This document shows, in pieces, positions 23,711 through 35,100 of a stretch of DNA of 64,000 nt (its first letter is position 1; every line of letters starts with the position of its first letter). The stretch is from Powellomyces hirtus (taxonomy: Eukaryota > Chytridiomycota > Chytridiomycetes > Spizellomycetales > Powellomycetaceae). A program made the translations under genes and the position numbers. The stretch lies in assembly GCA_025526995.1 (NCBI GenBank), contig JAHLKG010000010.1, positions 620,001-684,000 on the forward strand, written 5' to 3'. The notes below the pieces were generated by a model that saw nothing but the letters and a program-made list of their open reading frames with translations, was not told where the DNA came from and searched no databases.

Positions 23711-25322
23711 ATGTTTAAGAAGAAGTCTGGGGAGGTGACCATCTTGCTTGGTGAGTCAGCACAATGATGGAGGTCATGTCAAACGCAATGGCTAACAAGG
23801 CCCATATGACATATCTGCAGAACAAGCTACGGCCGTCGAACAGCCCGATGTTGACTGGGATCTTCTTTTCCAAGCAGGTGTGTGTGAGAGAGTCCAAGTT
23901 GCCGACTCAAGAGTTCGGGGTTTCCGTTGCTGCAAAATGGACATGGAACCACGACTGACACCAACGCATTTATTGCGTTTCGCAGCGGACCTCGTGAGAC
24001 AAGACCACGGCGCCGAAGCAGCAAAAGCGTTGCGGACACGTTTGAAAAACAAGAGCCCGGTTGTTCAAAACTACGCGCTGATCTGCATTGACGTGCTCTA
24101 CAAGAACTGCGCGGGTTACTTTCAGGTCCCGTTTCTAGACGGGAAGGATTCATTGAAAAAGATCGTTATCAACCCGGTACGGCTTCCGATGCCGTCTATG
24201 CATCGTTGGCGAAAAAGAAGGCTAACAAGGAGTTTTTATTGTCTGTAGTATTTTGTTGACCACAGCCGTGTAAGGATCGCGCAATGTGTCGCTGAATGGC
24301 GGGCGACCAACCTGGACCCGATCAAGGCACGGATCCTCGACAACCTCCTCGCTTATTTCAACACTCATGGGTTCTTCCCTCGCATGCCCCAGGTAAGCAT
24401 GATGCAAATGCAGCGCATGGTGTTTGCGTACCTGTGTATCAATTACTCGGCATCTCCCAGGCCGCAGTGCACATACAACAACCGTTCACACAGCACAATC
24501 TTGGAAGCCAAGTCCATATCGGTAACCCTTCTTACCCCGGTCACCACCACCCTCAACCGATGCATCTGCAGCAGCAGTACCTCACGACGCCATTCTACCC
24601 GACGACGCACCACGTGCCCGCAATCGTCACCTTTGAGCAACGCAAAATCATCATCGAGCGGGACCTCGAGCTGGCGGAAAACAACACCCGCCTGTTTGCC
24701 GAAGCCATGTCGTTTGCTGTCCCCGGCGAGGACGTGACCAAGAACGAACTCATCCAGGAGTTCCGAACCAAGTGCATGGAGATCCAGCGGAGACTGATCC
24801 CGCTGATCACCGAGATCGATGATGGCGATCTGTTGGGACTGATGGTTAAAATCAATGAAGATATCTCGCAGATCTTGGAAAAGTATGATTTTAGGGTGAA
24901 TTATTTTAACCGACAGAGCCGAATCAGGGAAGAGCATGAGGAAGCCGAGGTGAGGCTTTACTGACTCCCACACTGGCGTCCTCTTTCTGTCCGTACGAAG
25001 AACCACTAACGCTTCTATTCAGAACATTTTCGCCGATCCGCCAGAAAACGTCAATCGCGATGTCAATCCCGACCACTACTCCCTGTCGCCTCAAGACATT
25101 GACCACCTCGCCCGCGTTAAAACCAAGGGCAAAGAACCCGTAACATCCAGCTCTTCCTCATCCTCATCATCCTTCGCGGGGCAGGCGCCGCAAGGTCCCC
25201 AGCCGTACATGCTTCAAACCCAATTCGCCGCCCCCCAGTTGCCACCGCTCTTCCCGCCGCGTAACCTCCCGACCCATCTCCAGACACAGCAGTACCCGCC
25301 GGCGCAGTATCCGGCAGCGTAG
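23711..25322 (+). CDS. VHS and GAT domain trafficking protein (LSB5/TOM1-like)
   Basis: Exons 23711-23750, 23821-23877, 23986-24176, 24249-24392, 24461-24949 and 25023-25322 give 406 residues. A VHS domain covers about residues 8-145 (DWDLLFQAADLVRQ; AAKALRTRLKNKSPVVQNYA; LICIDVLYKNCAGYF), then a His/Gln/Pro-rich linker and a GAT-type helical domain about 200-300 (KIIIERDLELAENNTRLFAE; IQRRLIPLITEIDDGDLLG). The tail is Ser/Pro/Gln-rich. Such proteins bind ubiquitinated cargo and sort it at endosomes; yeast Lsb5 and animal TOM1 share this layout. No GAE ear domain follows, so it is not a GGA. All introns are GT-AG. Confidence 0.85.
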
Positions 25323-26460
25323 AAACGGAATCCGGTCTGGAGCGCGCATTGTTGACAGATCCTTGATGGACTCTAACGCAGGTAGTTAGATAGTTTCTTT
25401 TTCTTTGCCCACCATTTAGAAGCGTATGTGAGGTGTTCTTTTTGGCGTAGATTTTGGAGTTGTGTTGATTACAATTGATCAAAATGAAATCCGGGCATGT
25501 AAAACGTTGAGTAAGTGTTGCGCGAGGAAGAAGTACGCGTCCAGTGGCAAGTGCCGGGGGGGGGGGGGGGGGGATCATGCTGTCCGCTTGCTTGTTGCCA
25601 GTCCTCGCTACTGCCAGAGCACTGCCGATGCATACAAAAAGCGTGGGTTGCGGACTAGAGTCAGTTCTCGGGAGGTGAATGCGGGACATCACAGCCGCAA
25701 GCGCGAGGATGACAGCCTCGTTAATCGTTGCGCGCATCGCAGTGCCAAACATGATGGTTATTTCAAATACTCGCCACGTTCGGGTACGGATGTGTTCCAT
25801 GCTTATAAACCGTTACAGCTACTTGCTATGAAGAATGGATGGCGTTGTACTATGATATGAGAGGGAGGCTACGACTACATGCGGGTAGATATTTCCCCTT
25901 TACGCCAAAACAGAACCAAAAAGACAACACGGACCCAACCCAGAAGCACGACCTTTACGCCAAAACAGAACCAAAAGACAAAAGGGACCCAACCGAGAAG
26001 CACGACCTATACGCCAAAACAGAACCAAAAGGTAAAAAAGACCCAACCCAGAAGCACGCGGTTAGGATATCACAAAGCTGGATTGCTAATACATCTCTTC
26101 ACGGGTGGTACACTTCACTCCATGGAAGTGTGTCCCTGATTGATGTTGGGGACCCGGCGTCATCTCCCAGTTCAGGGAGTCGCGTGATATCCGGAAAAAA
26201 GCATTTGTTGTTGACTTCCCACGATAAGTGTTTGACAAAACTGCTTGGCCTTGCTCATTGTCTTCTCGTAATTTGCGGAGCGGTTGCTGCCATCTTGAAT
26301 AAACCAGTCACCTGAGGATGTGAGCGTGAGGCCAGAGTGAGGACCCAGGCTGCGATTGGTTGCACAGTCGGCAAAGCGTAGCAGGAGAGGTCTAAAGTCA
26401 GTAACATCTCCTTCTTTGGGTCACCGTCGTCGTCACCTATGCAAGCAAGCTAGTCACATT
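25323..26460. other. Gene-poor stretch with homopolymer and tandem repeat
   Basis: Holds an 18-nt G tract (25556-25573) and a 54-bp tandem repeat (25901-26063). Open frames pass through the repeat, but only the repeat itself is striking and no family was recognised. I call no gene here. Confidence 0.5.
25901..26063. repeat. Three-copy tandem repeat, period about 54 bp
   Basis: Copies begin at 25901, 25956 and 26010, each opening with TACGCCAAAACAGAACCAAA and ending in AGAAGCACG. They diverge by a few substitutions and one 1-bp length change. The frame from 25839 reads Lys/Asp/Thr-rich peptide through all copies, but it lacks a credible gene context. Confidence 0.9.
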
Positions 26461-26469
26461 GGCCTGCAC

Positions 26470-27650
26470 TGAAAGTAGTTATCACCGACCGCCACGGACA
26501 CGAGAGGCATGGTCTTGAGCTCAAGCTCAACAAGATTACCGTGGTTGGCGAACACTACAAGTGCTTAGTCGCTCATATGTTGTCCAGGACTTCTGAACAA
26601 TCTGCGCCCGAGTACCAAGCGTGTCGGATGTGGGCAAGAGCTGACAAGATCTCTCATCCAATATTCGTCAATATCTGCAATATCCACGAGGGGAATGAGC
26701 AAATTTTGATGCTACGGTGAGGGCACGTGCACTATCCAAGAGAGCATTCTCACCCAATTCAATGTCAACTGTGAGACATCTCACATTCTGTTGCGAGTTG
26801 TAGCATTCTGATCTTGTTCTGCGGATAGCCATAAATTGGGCCCCGGGGCTCGATGAGAAGTTTAACTCAGCTTTGGACCATTGTTGATCCAGGCCATGAG
26901 GGTGTTTTCATCGAGATAAGGCAAGATCCCAAAGTCGAAAGTAACGAGATCTCAGCATCCTTGGCAGAATGCCTCCCAATACTCGTTGAAAGGGACATCA
27001 TCATCCTCAGTGAGTTCAAAAATGGGTGCTTGACGGTAACTCAATATGAACTCAAGTTCTTTGAGGTTCGGCGCACCCTGTCCAAGAATTCCGAAGCTTT
27101 TTGTTGTCAAGTTTGGCAGGCCATACCCCTCAAAGAAGGGTTGGCCTAGAATCCAACGTATGGAAGGTATCAGGGAATGATTAAAGCACAGCCTCGGTCT
27201 TCCTTCCCTGCTTCAGATTCTCATACCTATGCGGAGCACTTCAAGACCTTTAACCTTTTCGACAAGGTACGCAAAGGCGAAGTCTGTAGGTCCTGGATCT
27301 GCCTAACATCTCCTCTTCAAACACCAAGGACTTTCTAAGACAACGCTTTGAAAACTTGGACAATGATCCGCGAGGTCTTTGAGAAAGTATCCTCCCTGGG
27401 GTCCGCTCAAGGAATTGACAGAGGTCTTGTAAGCGGGGACGGTGCTCAAATATTCTGTTCCATGTCCGCGGATCAAACGGAAAAGAATTGGTGCGTCGGG
27501 ATTTTTTCCAATTGTAGTGAGATCAAGCACCTTAACATGCCAACCGTACAGTTCCGCGAATTTCAGAAGCTTTGCTTCCGATAAGTTGGGCAGGTGGTCT
27601 GGCGTACAGTGCATTTCGAGCTTGCACCAAAGCGAGCCTTCATGACATGA
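26470..27650 (-). pseudogene. Decayed leucine-rich-repeat (F-box-like) protein
   Basis: On the minus strand, LRR-like segments follow one another in order: HLPNLSEAKLLKFAELYGWH, FLKDLADHCPSFQSVVLES, DFAFAYLVEKVKGLEVLRIG, LTTKSFGILGQGAPNLKELE, then a segment with DIDEYWMRDLVSSCPHPTRL, and ALVVFANHGNLVELELKTM. The pattern is that of fungal F-box/LRR proteins, though no F-box was seen. Stops interrupt it: TAG at 27303-27305, TGA at 26952-26954, TAA at 26862-26864 and 26565-26567. A plausible intron (GTATGAG...TTCTAG) lies between the third and fourth segments, so some splicing remains readable. I infer a pseudogene rather than an unrecognised multi-exon gene. Confidence 0.6.
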
Positions 27651-28465
27651 TACCAGCATTTGTTCACCATCATCAACTCTGGGAGCAGGGTAAACGGCGG
27701 GCACGAGGTTTGAGCTGTTGCATAGCGGATAATACTGCTGAGTAAATCGGCACGGTGGCGATTGACATCTTGGGGGGCGTCGCCAGTACTTCCCAGGGCA
27801 CGTTGGCAATTGACATCTTGGGTGGCGTCGCCTTTTTGGATTTCCTCGACTTCTTCGACTACTTATTCTTTTTTCGCGGTATCAGAGTCTTTATTTCCGG
27901 TTCGTCCGCCAAGATGCGTGGGAATGGAAAAGATGAGGAGGGCTGAGGCCGACGGTGATACCTGGCTTGACACGCGTGTGTCAGCCAAAGTGGCGCATTT
28001 CGGTTCCCACCCTCACACTGTCAAGTTCGTGACATTCCCATTCCATTCACAAACCTAATCGCTTCCGCAGCGCAAAAAGGCAGATGAGAAAATGGACAAT
28101 ATCCAACGTGGTGAGCGCCCGCAACGAAAGCCGGAGGAAGGACGGGACAGGGGAAGGATATGAAAGAGCTGAGCCCCTTCCGCAACAATAGGAGAAGTGC
28201 CAAGAGGGCGCAACAGAGCACTCTGATTCTTGTGGAGAATTTCAACGATCTGTTTTTATGAAATAGAGAAGAAGTCCATCGACGACAAAATCGCATTTCA
28301 TGATATCTTTTGAAGCGTGTGGCGCAGACCCACGTAACGACTATATATAGCATCTCCGGCTCAACGGGGCATCTGCAGTACAACAGTCGACGATCCCGCA
28401 TTCCCTCCTGATGGAAGTTTCCTCCGCTCCGTTGCACACTTTTTCAGTCAACGTAAACTGCAGCA
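27651..28465. other. Intergenic region upstream of TSC13
   Basis: Contains two near copies of an ATTGACATCTTGGG-type sentence (about 27758-27830, part of short direct repeats) and the TSC13 promoter. No coding exon was recognised. Confidence 0.45.
28341..28350 (+). promoter_or_regulatory. TATA-like element upstream of TSC13
   Basis: CTATATATAG, a palindromic TATA-like motif, lies 116 bp before the TSC13 start. A role is inferred from position only. Confidence 0.35.
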
Positions 28466-29940
28466 ATGGCTACTGTAACCCTCAAGTCTCGTTCCGGGAA
28501 GGTTCTCAAGGAAAACCTGGACATCAAGGTTGATTTCAAAACGGCAACTGTCGATGATCTCAAGAAAGCGGTCTACCGTTCATGTTAGTAGTCACAAATG
28601 CCGACTGTCGAATGTCTTCACATTTCACCGAAGGACTAACTGGTTTTGCACTTCGGTAACAGTCCCCAAGTACTATGCTTCCCGCCAGCGATTGACAGTT
28701 GGTACAAAATTCTATCTTTGTTCTGGATATCTGTTGGTCGCGTGCAACTGACAGCTTGTTGCGCAACTTCAGATGGCAAGCTCCTGGAACCCGGAAAGCC
28801 GTTGTCCGAGTATGCCATCAAGGCTGGAGACACGGTTACGCTGAAAGATCTGGGTATGGAGACGATGGAAGTGCTTTGTCTGTGTCTTTTGTCTCGCAGC
28901 GGTTGACGCGCTGCGTCCGTCCTTAGGACCTCAGATCGGCTGGACCACCGTGTTTATTATCGAGTACTTTGGACCCATGATCATCCACCCGCTGCTCTAC
29001 TTCTTCCCGAACCTGTTCTATCCGGGAGCAGCTGACGTGCCGCACACTCGGATCCAAACGTACGACTTCGCCCACCCTGCGACAAATTTTGCGATGAAAT
29101 ACGACAGCTGAATGTGATCCGTTTTCTCCATATAGGATCACGATGGTGATGTGCGTTCTCCACTTCCTGAAACGTGAATACGAGACTATCTTCGTGCACC
29201 GATTTAGGTAAGGAAAGAGCTGTCCAAATCCTTCTCGTACACATCCGCTAATGGTGATCACCTTCAGTAACGACACCATGCCCATCACCAACCTTCCCAA
29301 GAACTCCTTCCACTACTGGGTCCTCGGCGGACTTCTTTTCTACCCAGTCTACGCGCCCGGCTTCAATGGAGGATACCTTGGCGGCGCCCACTCCGATGTC
29401 TTTGTTGCGGGCCTGATTGCTGTCTGGGCTGTGAGTGTTGACATGCTTAGACGTCATTCTGATGAAGGTTCTGATATGTGGAACGTTTCGCGCTGTAGTG
29501 GGCTGAAGTTTCAAACTTCTTGACGCACGTCACCCTCCGCAACTTGCGTCCTCCGGGATCGCGTGTTCGTCAGGTATGACATGACGAGACATCTGTTCTC
29601 TCCTCCGGACGCGATGTGAATTTCCTGTTCACACTTTATCTTTGCAGATCCCCTTCGGCTACGGATTCAACTGGGTGTCCTGCCCCAACTACTTCTTCGA
29701 GATTCTAGGCTGGTTGGCCGTGTCGTTGCTTACCGGTTCTCTCAATGGTAGTAGGGTTATTTGCCAAGTATACTAAATGAAGAACTGACCGTATTCCTTT
29801 CTTACATAGCCTACTTCTTTTTCATTGTCGGCGCTGCGCAAATGTACGCGTGGGCTGTCAAGAAACACATCCGATACAAGAAGGAGTTCGGCAGCAAGTA
29901 CCCGCGCAACCGCAAGGTACTGGTTCCTTTTGTTCTGTAG
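28466..29940 (+). CDS. TSC13: Very-long-chain enoyl-CoA reductase, Tsc13/TECR
   Basis: Nine exons: 28466-28583, 28663-28701, 28773-28853, 28927-29059, 29136-29207, 29268-29430, 29499-29573, 29648-29747, 29810-29940, giving 303 residues (yeast 310). Tsc13 reduces trans-2-enoyl-CoA with NADPH, the last step of very-long-chain fatty-acid elongation in the ER. The N-terminal ~85 residues form the ubiquitin-like domain typical of TECR (FPKYYASRQRLTV, DGKLLEPGKPLSEY). The steroid-reductase domain follows: FIIEYFGPMIIHPLLYFFP, MCVLHFLKREYETIFVHRFS, HVTLRNLRPPGSR, FGYGFNWVSCPNYFFEILGW. The end, KYPRNRKVLVPFVL, is family-like. Lies upstream of another ER membrane gene, EMC6, but on the opposite strand. 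Confidence 0.95.
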
Positions 29941-30364
29941 GTACGGAGATAGTAATGCAGCACGCAGAGTCCAAACCAGGCAGATTCGTGACGTGTAGAT
30001 GTAGTCAGTATTCTCCCAGGCGGATAATGCGCCTTCCTTTCGCTACATAGATAGAGAGATATCCATGCGCAACCGTTGTAAACATAATTCTGCGAACAAA
30101 ATGAATCATACGGTATATGAGATAGAGGACAAGTTGAAAAGTGCGCGGCCCCGCTGTTCTGACCGCAAAAATATTGATATTGTGTATGCGTCTCGGCCGA
30201 ACCAATAGCGACTCTCCTATGCCGGCAGCAGGGAGACAGCTTCTTCCACCCAACGATCCACCCAGACTGCGATTATATAAATATTTATTTACACGGAGCC
30301 GGCCCGTTCTCCAGTATCCATCTCCAACCCACTCTATCGTCGGAATGCTGAAGTATCCTATCCC
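29941..30364. other. 3' region between convergent TSC13 and EMC6
   Basis: 424 bp, AT-rich in parts, holding both 3' UTRs. Nothing else was recognised. Confidence 0.4.
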
Positions 30365-30706
30365 TCAATCGTAAACATGCACCAGCCCATAAGCCAGCGT
30401 CCAGAACAACAAATAACTGAACGCGTTTCCAGCCACTTCATTCACCCACAGGACATCGGGGGTTGCAAAGTACTTTGTAGTCTTGAAGCCGGCTTTGGCC
30501 CACAGCATCAGCGACAGGGCTAGTGAGGACGCGAGGTAGAACAGGAACCCGTGCAGCCAGCCGTGGAGGCCGAGGATGCCGGCTGCACCGCCCGAGACGA
30601 ATGCGAGCGAAGAGCGGGCGTATTGTAGGGTGGCGAGGTTGGTGCGGGTTGCGTGGGGGGAGAAGCGGGGGAGGGAGATTATGGAGGGTGTGGTTGGGGG
30701 GGACAT
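30365..30706 (-). CDS. EMC6: ER membrane protein complex subunit 6
   Basis: Intronless, 113 residues, the usual EMC6 length. Seen: NLATLQYARSSLAFVSGGAA followed by GILGLHGWLHGFLFYLASS, a Lys-Tyr-Phe loop, then NEVAGNAFSYLLFWTLAYGL ending VHVYD. These match EMC6, a small three-helix core subunit of the EMC insertase that places membrane proteins in the ER. The first 20 residues are a short Ser/Pro-rich cytosolic tail. The ATG at 30706 gives the expected N-terminus. Confidence 0.95.
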   Translation of the reverse strand: MSPPTTPSIISLPRFSPHATRTNLATLQYARSSLAFVSGGAAGILGLHGWLHGFLFYLASSLALSLMLWAKAGFKTTKYFATPDVLWVNEVAGNAFSYLLFWTLAYGLVHVYD

Positions 30707-31130
30707 TTTGAGGGTGGTGGAGTGGGTGAGACAGAAAGCGGTCGATCGGCAGGCGGGATGGGATAGTTGTTATGTGAGTGCTGGTGTGTTGTGTTGTGCG
30801 GAGCTGTTGCGAGATTGTTGATCGTTGAAATGCTCTTGAAATATACTTTGATGGGTTGATTTGCGGCGGATGTCGCGCGCTCTAACAAATGCCTTTGAGG
30901 ACAATCACCCTTCGCTTGCTCAATGCTATGAAATGGACAACAACACATCAAAATAACCATGCACGGAGACAACCATGGTATTGCGCTGCCTCAGAATCAG
31001 ACGAGAGGTCTGGCTGGGGGAGCAGCCATATGCTGCTTGTTCACTTTTTCGGGTACCATATCACAAATCATCGCCGAAAGCAGGATTACGTGGTATCCAA
31101 AATTAGCTCTCAGGTTTCCAGTTGTACGGT
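30707..31130. other. Intergenic region, EMC6 5' side
   Basis: Contains the EMC6 promoter. No coding exon was recognised on either strand. Confidence 0.4.
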
Positions 31131-31560
31131 TAGGTACACCGAAACTATCCAGGTGTGCAAAACCTCAAGTACGTTGGCCGCTCATGCCCAGGGTTGAAGA
31201 TCCAAGAGAGGTTAGATTCATGTGGGAAGACCTCTGGTAACTTGTTGACGAAAAGGCCTCTGTGTACGGAGCATGGGCCCAATGTAATGCTCGAGCTTTG
31301 GAAAGCACTGGTTTGGACTGGAAAGCTAGTCCCGACCTCATATATTTTTCAGAATTCTGGAAGCTTTTGGTTCGGTCGATGTGTTGCTCGACAGATTAAC
31401 AGATGGCCAAGTCTTCACCGGTCTTTCAATACAACCCGTGCGAAAACACTTGCTTCTGCATGGTTGGACCCGCACAAGCCAAACAGACTAGCAGCGACCT
31501 GCATTGGAAGTCTGACGAGAAGCAAAAAGCGATGGCAGGATTGACTAGGCATCTTTATGT
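31131..31560 (+). pseudogene. Possible leucine-rich-repeat remnant
   Basis: The frame around 31153-31206 reads VQNLKYVGRSCPGLKIQE, an LRR-like segment; another frame near 31340 reads YFSEFWKLLVRSMCCST, which resembles segments of the minus-strand LRR remnant at 26.5-27.6 kb (for example EYWMRDLVSSC). The segments fall in different frames with stops between them and no clear introns. I read this as a second decayed fragment of the same kind of gene, in opposite orientation; the evidence is weak. Confidence 0.3.
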
Positions 31561-32105
31561 TATGTAAACCTTTGTAAGTATGGAATGGCATGTAGTGACC
31601 CATCGGAGCGTGGTCATCTCAATCGCCAAAGCGTCGAGACCACTTCCTATAAGGATCACAGTATCATCTATCTTGAGGGCGCAGAACCCATTGGGATTCC
31701 TGGCAATGCTGATCTATCGACAAAAAAGTCAGAACGGCACTGTGGCTGCACTCGTTGCTTTTTAGAGAACAAAACGCAGGATGCCGTTCGCTTGCCCTTT
31801 TTATACCTTTGGCAGAAGTTGGTCGAGCCAATCACACACCGTGGCGTAGTCTTTCCACGTGATGAGGCTTGGGTGGCTGTACAGTTGATGTGTGAGTGTC
31901 ATCGTTCAACCAACTGTTCTACCATTTTCCATGGTGCTTGTTTTTTATGAACAATTCCAGAGGGTTCGCCCAAAACCGCAAGCATAAATGAACAAAAAGA
32001 TTCCGATATCCGTAGCTGACTTTGCGCTCTGATAACGCATGTTACTTTGTGAGCTCAATATTGGTAACGTTTCGCAGTGACCCCGACGCATTGCCGAATT
32101 TCAGA
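31561..32105. other. Intergenic region upstream of XPF
   Basis: Short overlapping open frames only. Presumed promoter and leader of the XPF gene; no TATA box is obvious. Confidence 0.4.
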
Positions 32106-35100
32106 ATGTCTCTTCCGGAAGAATCAGCGTCCCACCTCCTGGAGTTCCAGAAACACATGGCCCTCGACCTTCTTTCCACTGCCGCAGACATACCGCTGAA
32201 ATCATCTTCTTCCACTTACGCGGCCACCGCTCCGACATCCACCAGCGAAGGCAAAGGCGACGGTTTGCTGATTTCCGCCAAAGGACTTGGTCAACGGCAG
32301 ATTCTACTGGCGTTTCTGCAGATCTACTCTGATCCACGCGGGCTAGTGCTGCTTTTGAATACTCCTGCGCGTGAGGTTGCGGTGTTGAAGGATGATCTGA
32401 TGGCGCTTTGCGCGGGGCACGACGTGCCCGTCCCGCCGATTGTATTGGAGGGACGAGAGGGAGACGAGGGCGTGGAGGGCGTGGAGGGAATGGAGGGAGG
32501 GAAGGCAGCGGAGGAAGGGGTTGGTGGACGGCCAGAGTTCTTCAGAAGTATCAACAATGAAACTACAGCTACGGAGAGGTATGTTGTCATGATTGTCTGT
32601 GCAGAAGCTCGAGAAAGATGCTGTAGTACCATTGTTTTGCACACAATATATATCCATGCACCCTGTCAAATCACTTTCGCCGTCAATGCATTCTCTCATT
32701 CACTTCCCTCGTATAACGCTTAGACAAGATCTATATCTCTCAGGCGGCGTCCTGTCCGTCACGTCCCGCATTTTGGTCGTCGACATGCTCAACAAAATCG
32801 TCCCAGTCAACAAAATCCTTGGAATTATCGTGAATCACGCGCACAGGTGAGTTACGGTTATGGCAGAGGGGCTCTACAAGTCCTCACTCTTACTGAATGT
32901 AGTATCTCCGCAAAGGGTCACTGACACGTCTACGGAGGCTTTCATATTGCGACTATATCGCGATGACAACAAGGTATAGTCTCCTATAGACACAAGAGTG
33001 GTTGCCAGATGTTGATCATCTATGCTCCCATGCTGTGTAGGAAGGTTTTATCAAAGCGCTGTCTGACGAGCCAGAGGCATTCACGCGCGGTTACTGGAAA
33101 TTAGAGCGATCTATGAAAACGCTTTTCCTAAGACACGTCTTCCTATGGCCAAGGTACGTCCTAGTTCCTCTTACAGTCTTGACCATAGCCATTTAAACTC
33201 CTTTCCACATTCTTGTGAAGATTTCATATGACGGTGATGAATAACATTGAGCAAGGCAAAGTGGAATTGCATGAATGCAAGGTAACTTACTTGCAAACAG
33301 CCAATTCTTGACTTTCGGTTATAGACTCATGCCCATATAAAGGTCAAGCTGACGCAGAGCATGAAAGAAATCCAAGCGGCACTCATTGACTGCATAGATC
33401 AATGTCTTGCCGAGCTGCGCCGTACGAATCCGACAGTATGTGCTTTGCGTGCATCTCGAGTCTTGAGACCTGATTCGCAACTGAGCACTACGATGGTTGA
33501 TCGCAGATTGATGCGGAGGAGCTTACGGTCGAGAACGCGTTTTTCCGTACATTCGATCAGCTGCTCCGAAGTCAGCTTGATCCGATATGGCACCGTGTCG
33601 GACAAAAGACGAAACTCCTCATCGGCGACTTGAAGGTCCTGAGACGTCTGTTGAGGTAACGTCAGAATCGCTTTATTGAAGGCGCCAGTTTTATTAGTTG
33701 ACCGCCAAAGATGCACATAGCTACCTCATCTCCTATGACTGTGTAACATTCAACTCCTTCCTCGAAACCATCGTTGCCACAAATGCCACAGACGCCGGCG
33801 TCGTGTTTCGGTCCGAAGCCAATCAGAGCCCATGGCTGCTTCTGGATTCCGCCCACGTCGTGCTCTCGGCTGCGCGTCAACGCGTATACCGACGAGTTGC
33901 GCCATCTGCTACGGGCGAGGCTGCAGCTCCCCATGTCCTTAGCAATGATGCCACGGGTGACGTGGTCATGCCGCCCGGCCTGGTGCCCGTCTTGGAAGAA
34001 CAGCCAAAATGGAGAGTTCTGCGCGATGTGATTAGGCAGATTGAACGGGATAGAGCGGAGAGACAAAATAATGGCGAAGGTGTGTGAGTGTGATTTTTCC
34101 TTGTCAAACCGCTGGGATTCTTCCGGATCGAAAGTGACTAATATTATAAATTAGTGCCCGGACCGGTCCTGGTCATGGTGGACGGCGACCGGGCTTGTAA
34201 TCAGCTCAGCGAGATTCTCTCAAAATGCGACTTGACATACATCAAACCTGAGCCGGGCGAGTCGGTGCCACCGCAGCAACCGGCAGCCGCAAGGCGTTCA
34301 AAGCCCAAGTCGCGTAAACGGGCAACGCTGGCAGAAGATGACGATGGAGAGGATGAGAAGCCGTCACGGCAGCAACCCGATGACGCGGCCATGCCATCTG
34401 CGGGGGATTCATCGGGTACCGGCTCCGAACAATTGCTATCGAGGTTGTTGCAGAGGTATTTCCGGTGGAAAGGCGGGATGGCGGTTGTGACAAAGAATCT
34501 GTTCCGCGGAAATCGGAACACAACCGGGAGTGGATCGGGAACCAATGGTAAGGAGCTCTAGTGTGCACGTCCCCGAATCTCACATTTGTTCCCAAACGTC
34601 TGACGTCACAAAGGAGCCAGCAACGGAAACAACAGCACATCAACATCGTATACAGCACGAGGGCGCGGCGGTGGTGCCTCCGGGCAGCCGCCCGCTGCCA
34701 AACGGCGACGAGTTCGTGGCAGCAGCACATCTGCGTCCTCGACCGGCCGCGCACAACAGCAATCGACAGGTGGAATTGGTGACACAGGCATGCCGGTTAC
34801 TTTCGAGCAGGAAGCTGAGCAGATCGCCGAATAGTACGTAGCACTGCTTTCCTTGATCTTTCCAACCCACGTTTCTCACCCCTGCTCCATGTAGCCTCAG
34901 CCAAGTCGAGACTGTACTCCCAGGAGCAGAGGCTGACATGCCCGGCAAAGATAAAGAAGATCCTCTCATCGCCAATGCCGGAGCCACGACCGCGGCCTCG
35001 TTCTTGCCATCGTTTACGGTGATCGAATCCCCCAATCTCGTCACGGTCCGCCCGTATGCGAGCACGTCCATGGCCCTTGCGGGTGGGTCTGTCAGCAATG

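Noticed and set aside
25117..25800. Minus-strand frame of 227 codons
   Set aside because: Runs antisense to the VHS-GAT tail and through a poly-G tract; no domain seen.
25901..26063. CRISPR-like look of the three-copy repeat
   Set aside because: Copies are adjacent without unique spacers, and the sequence is eukaryotic.
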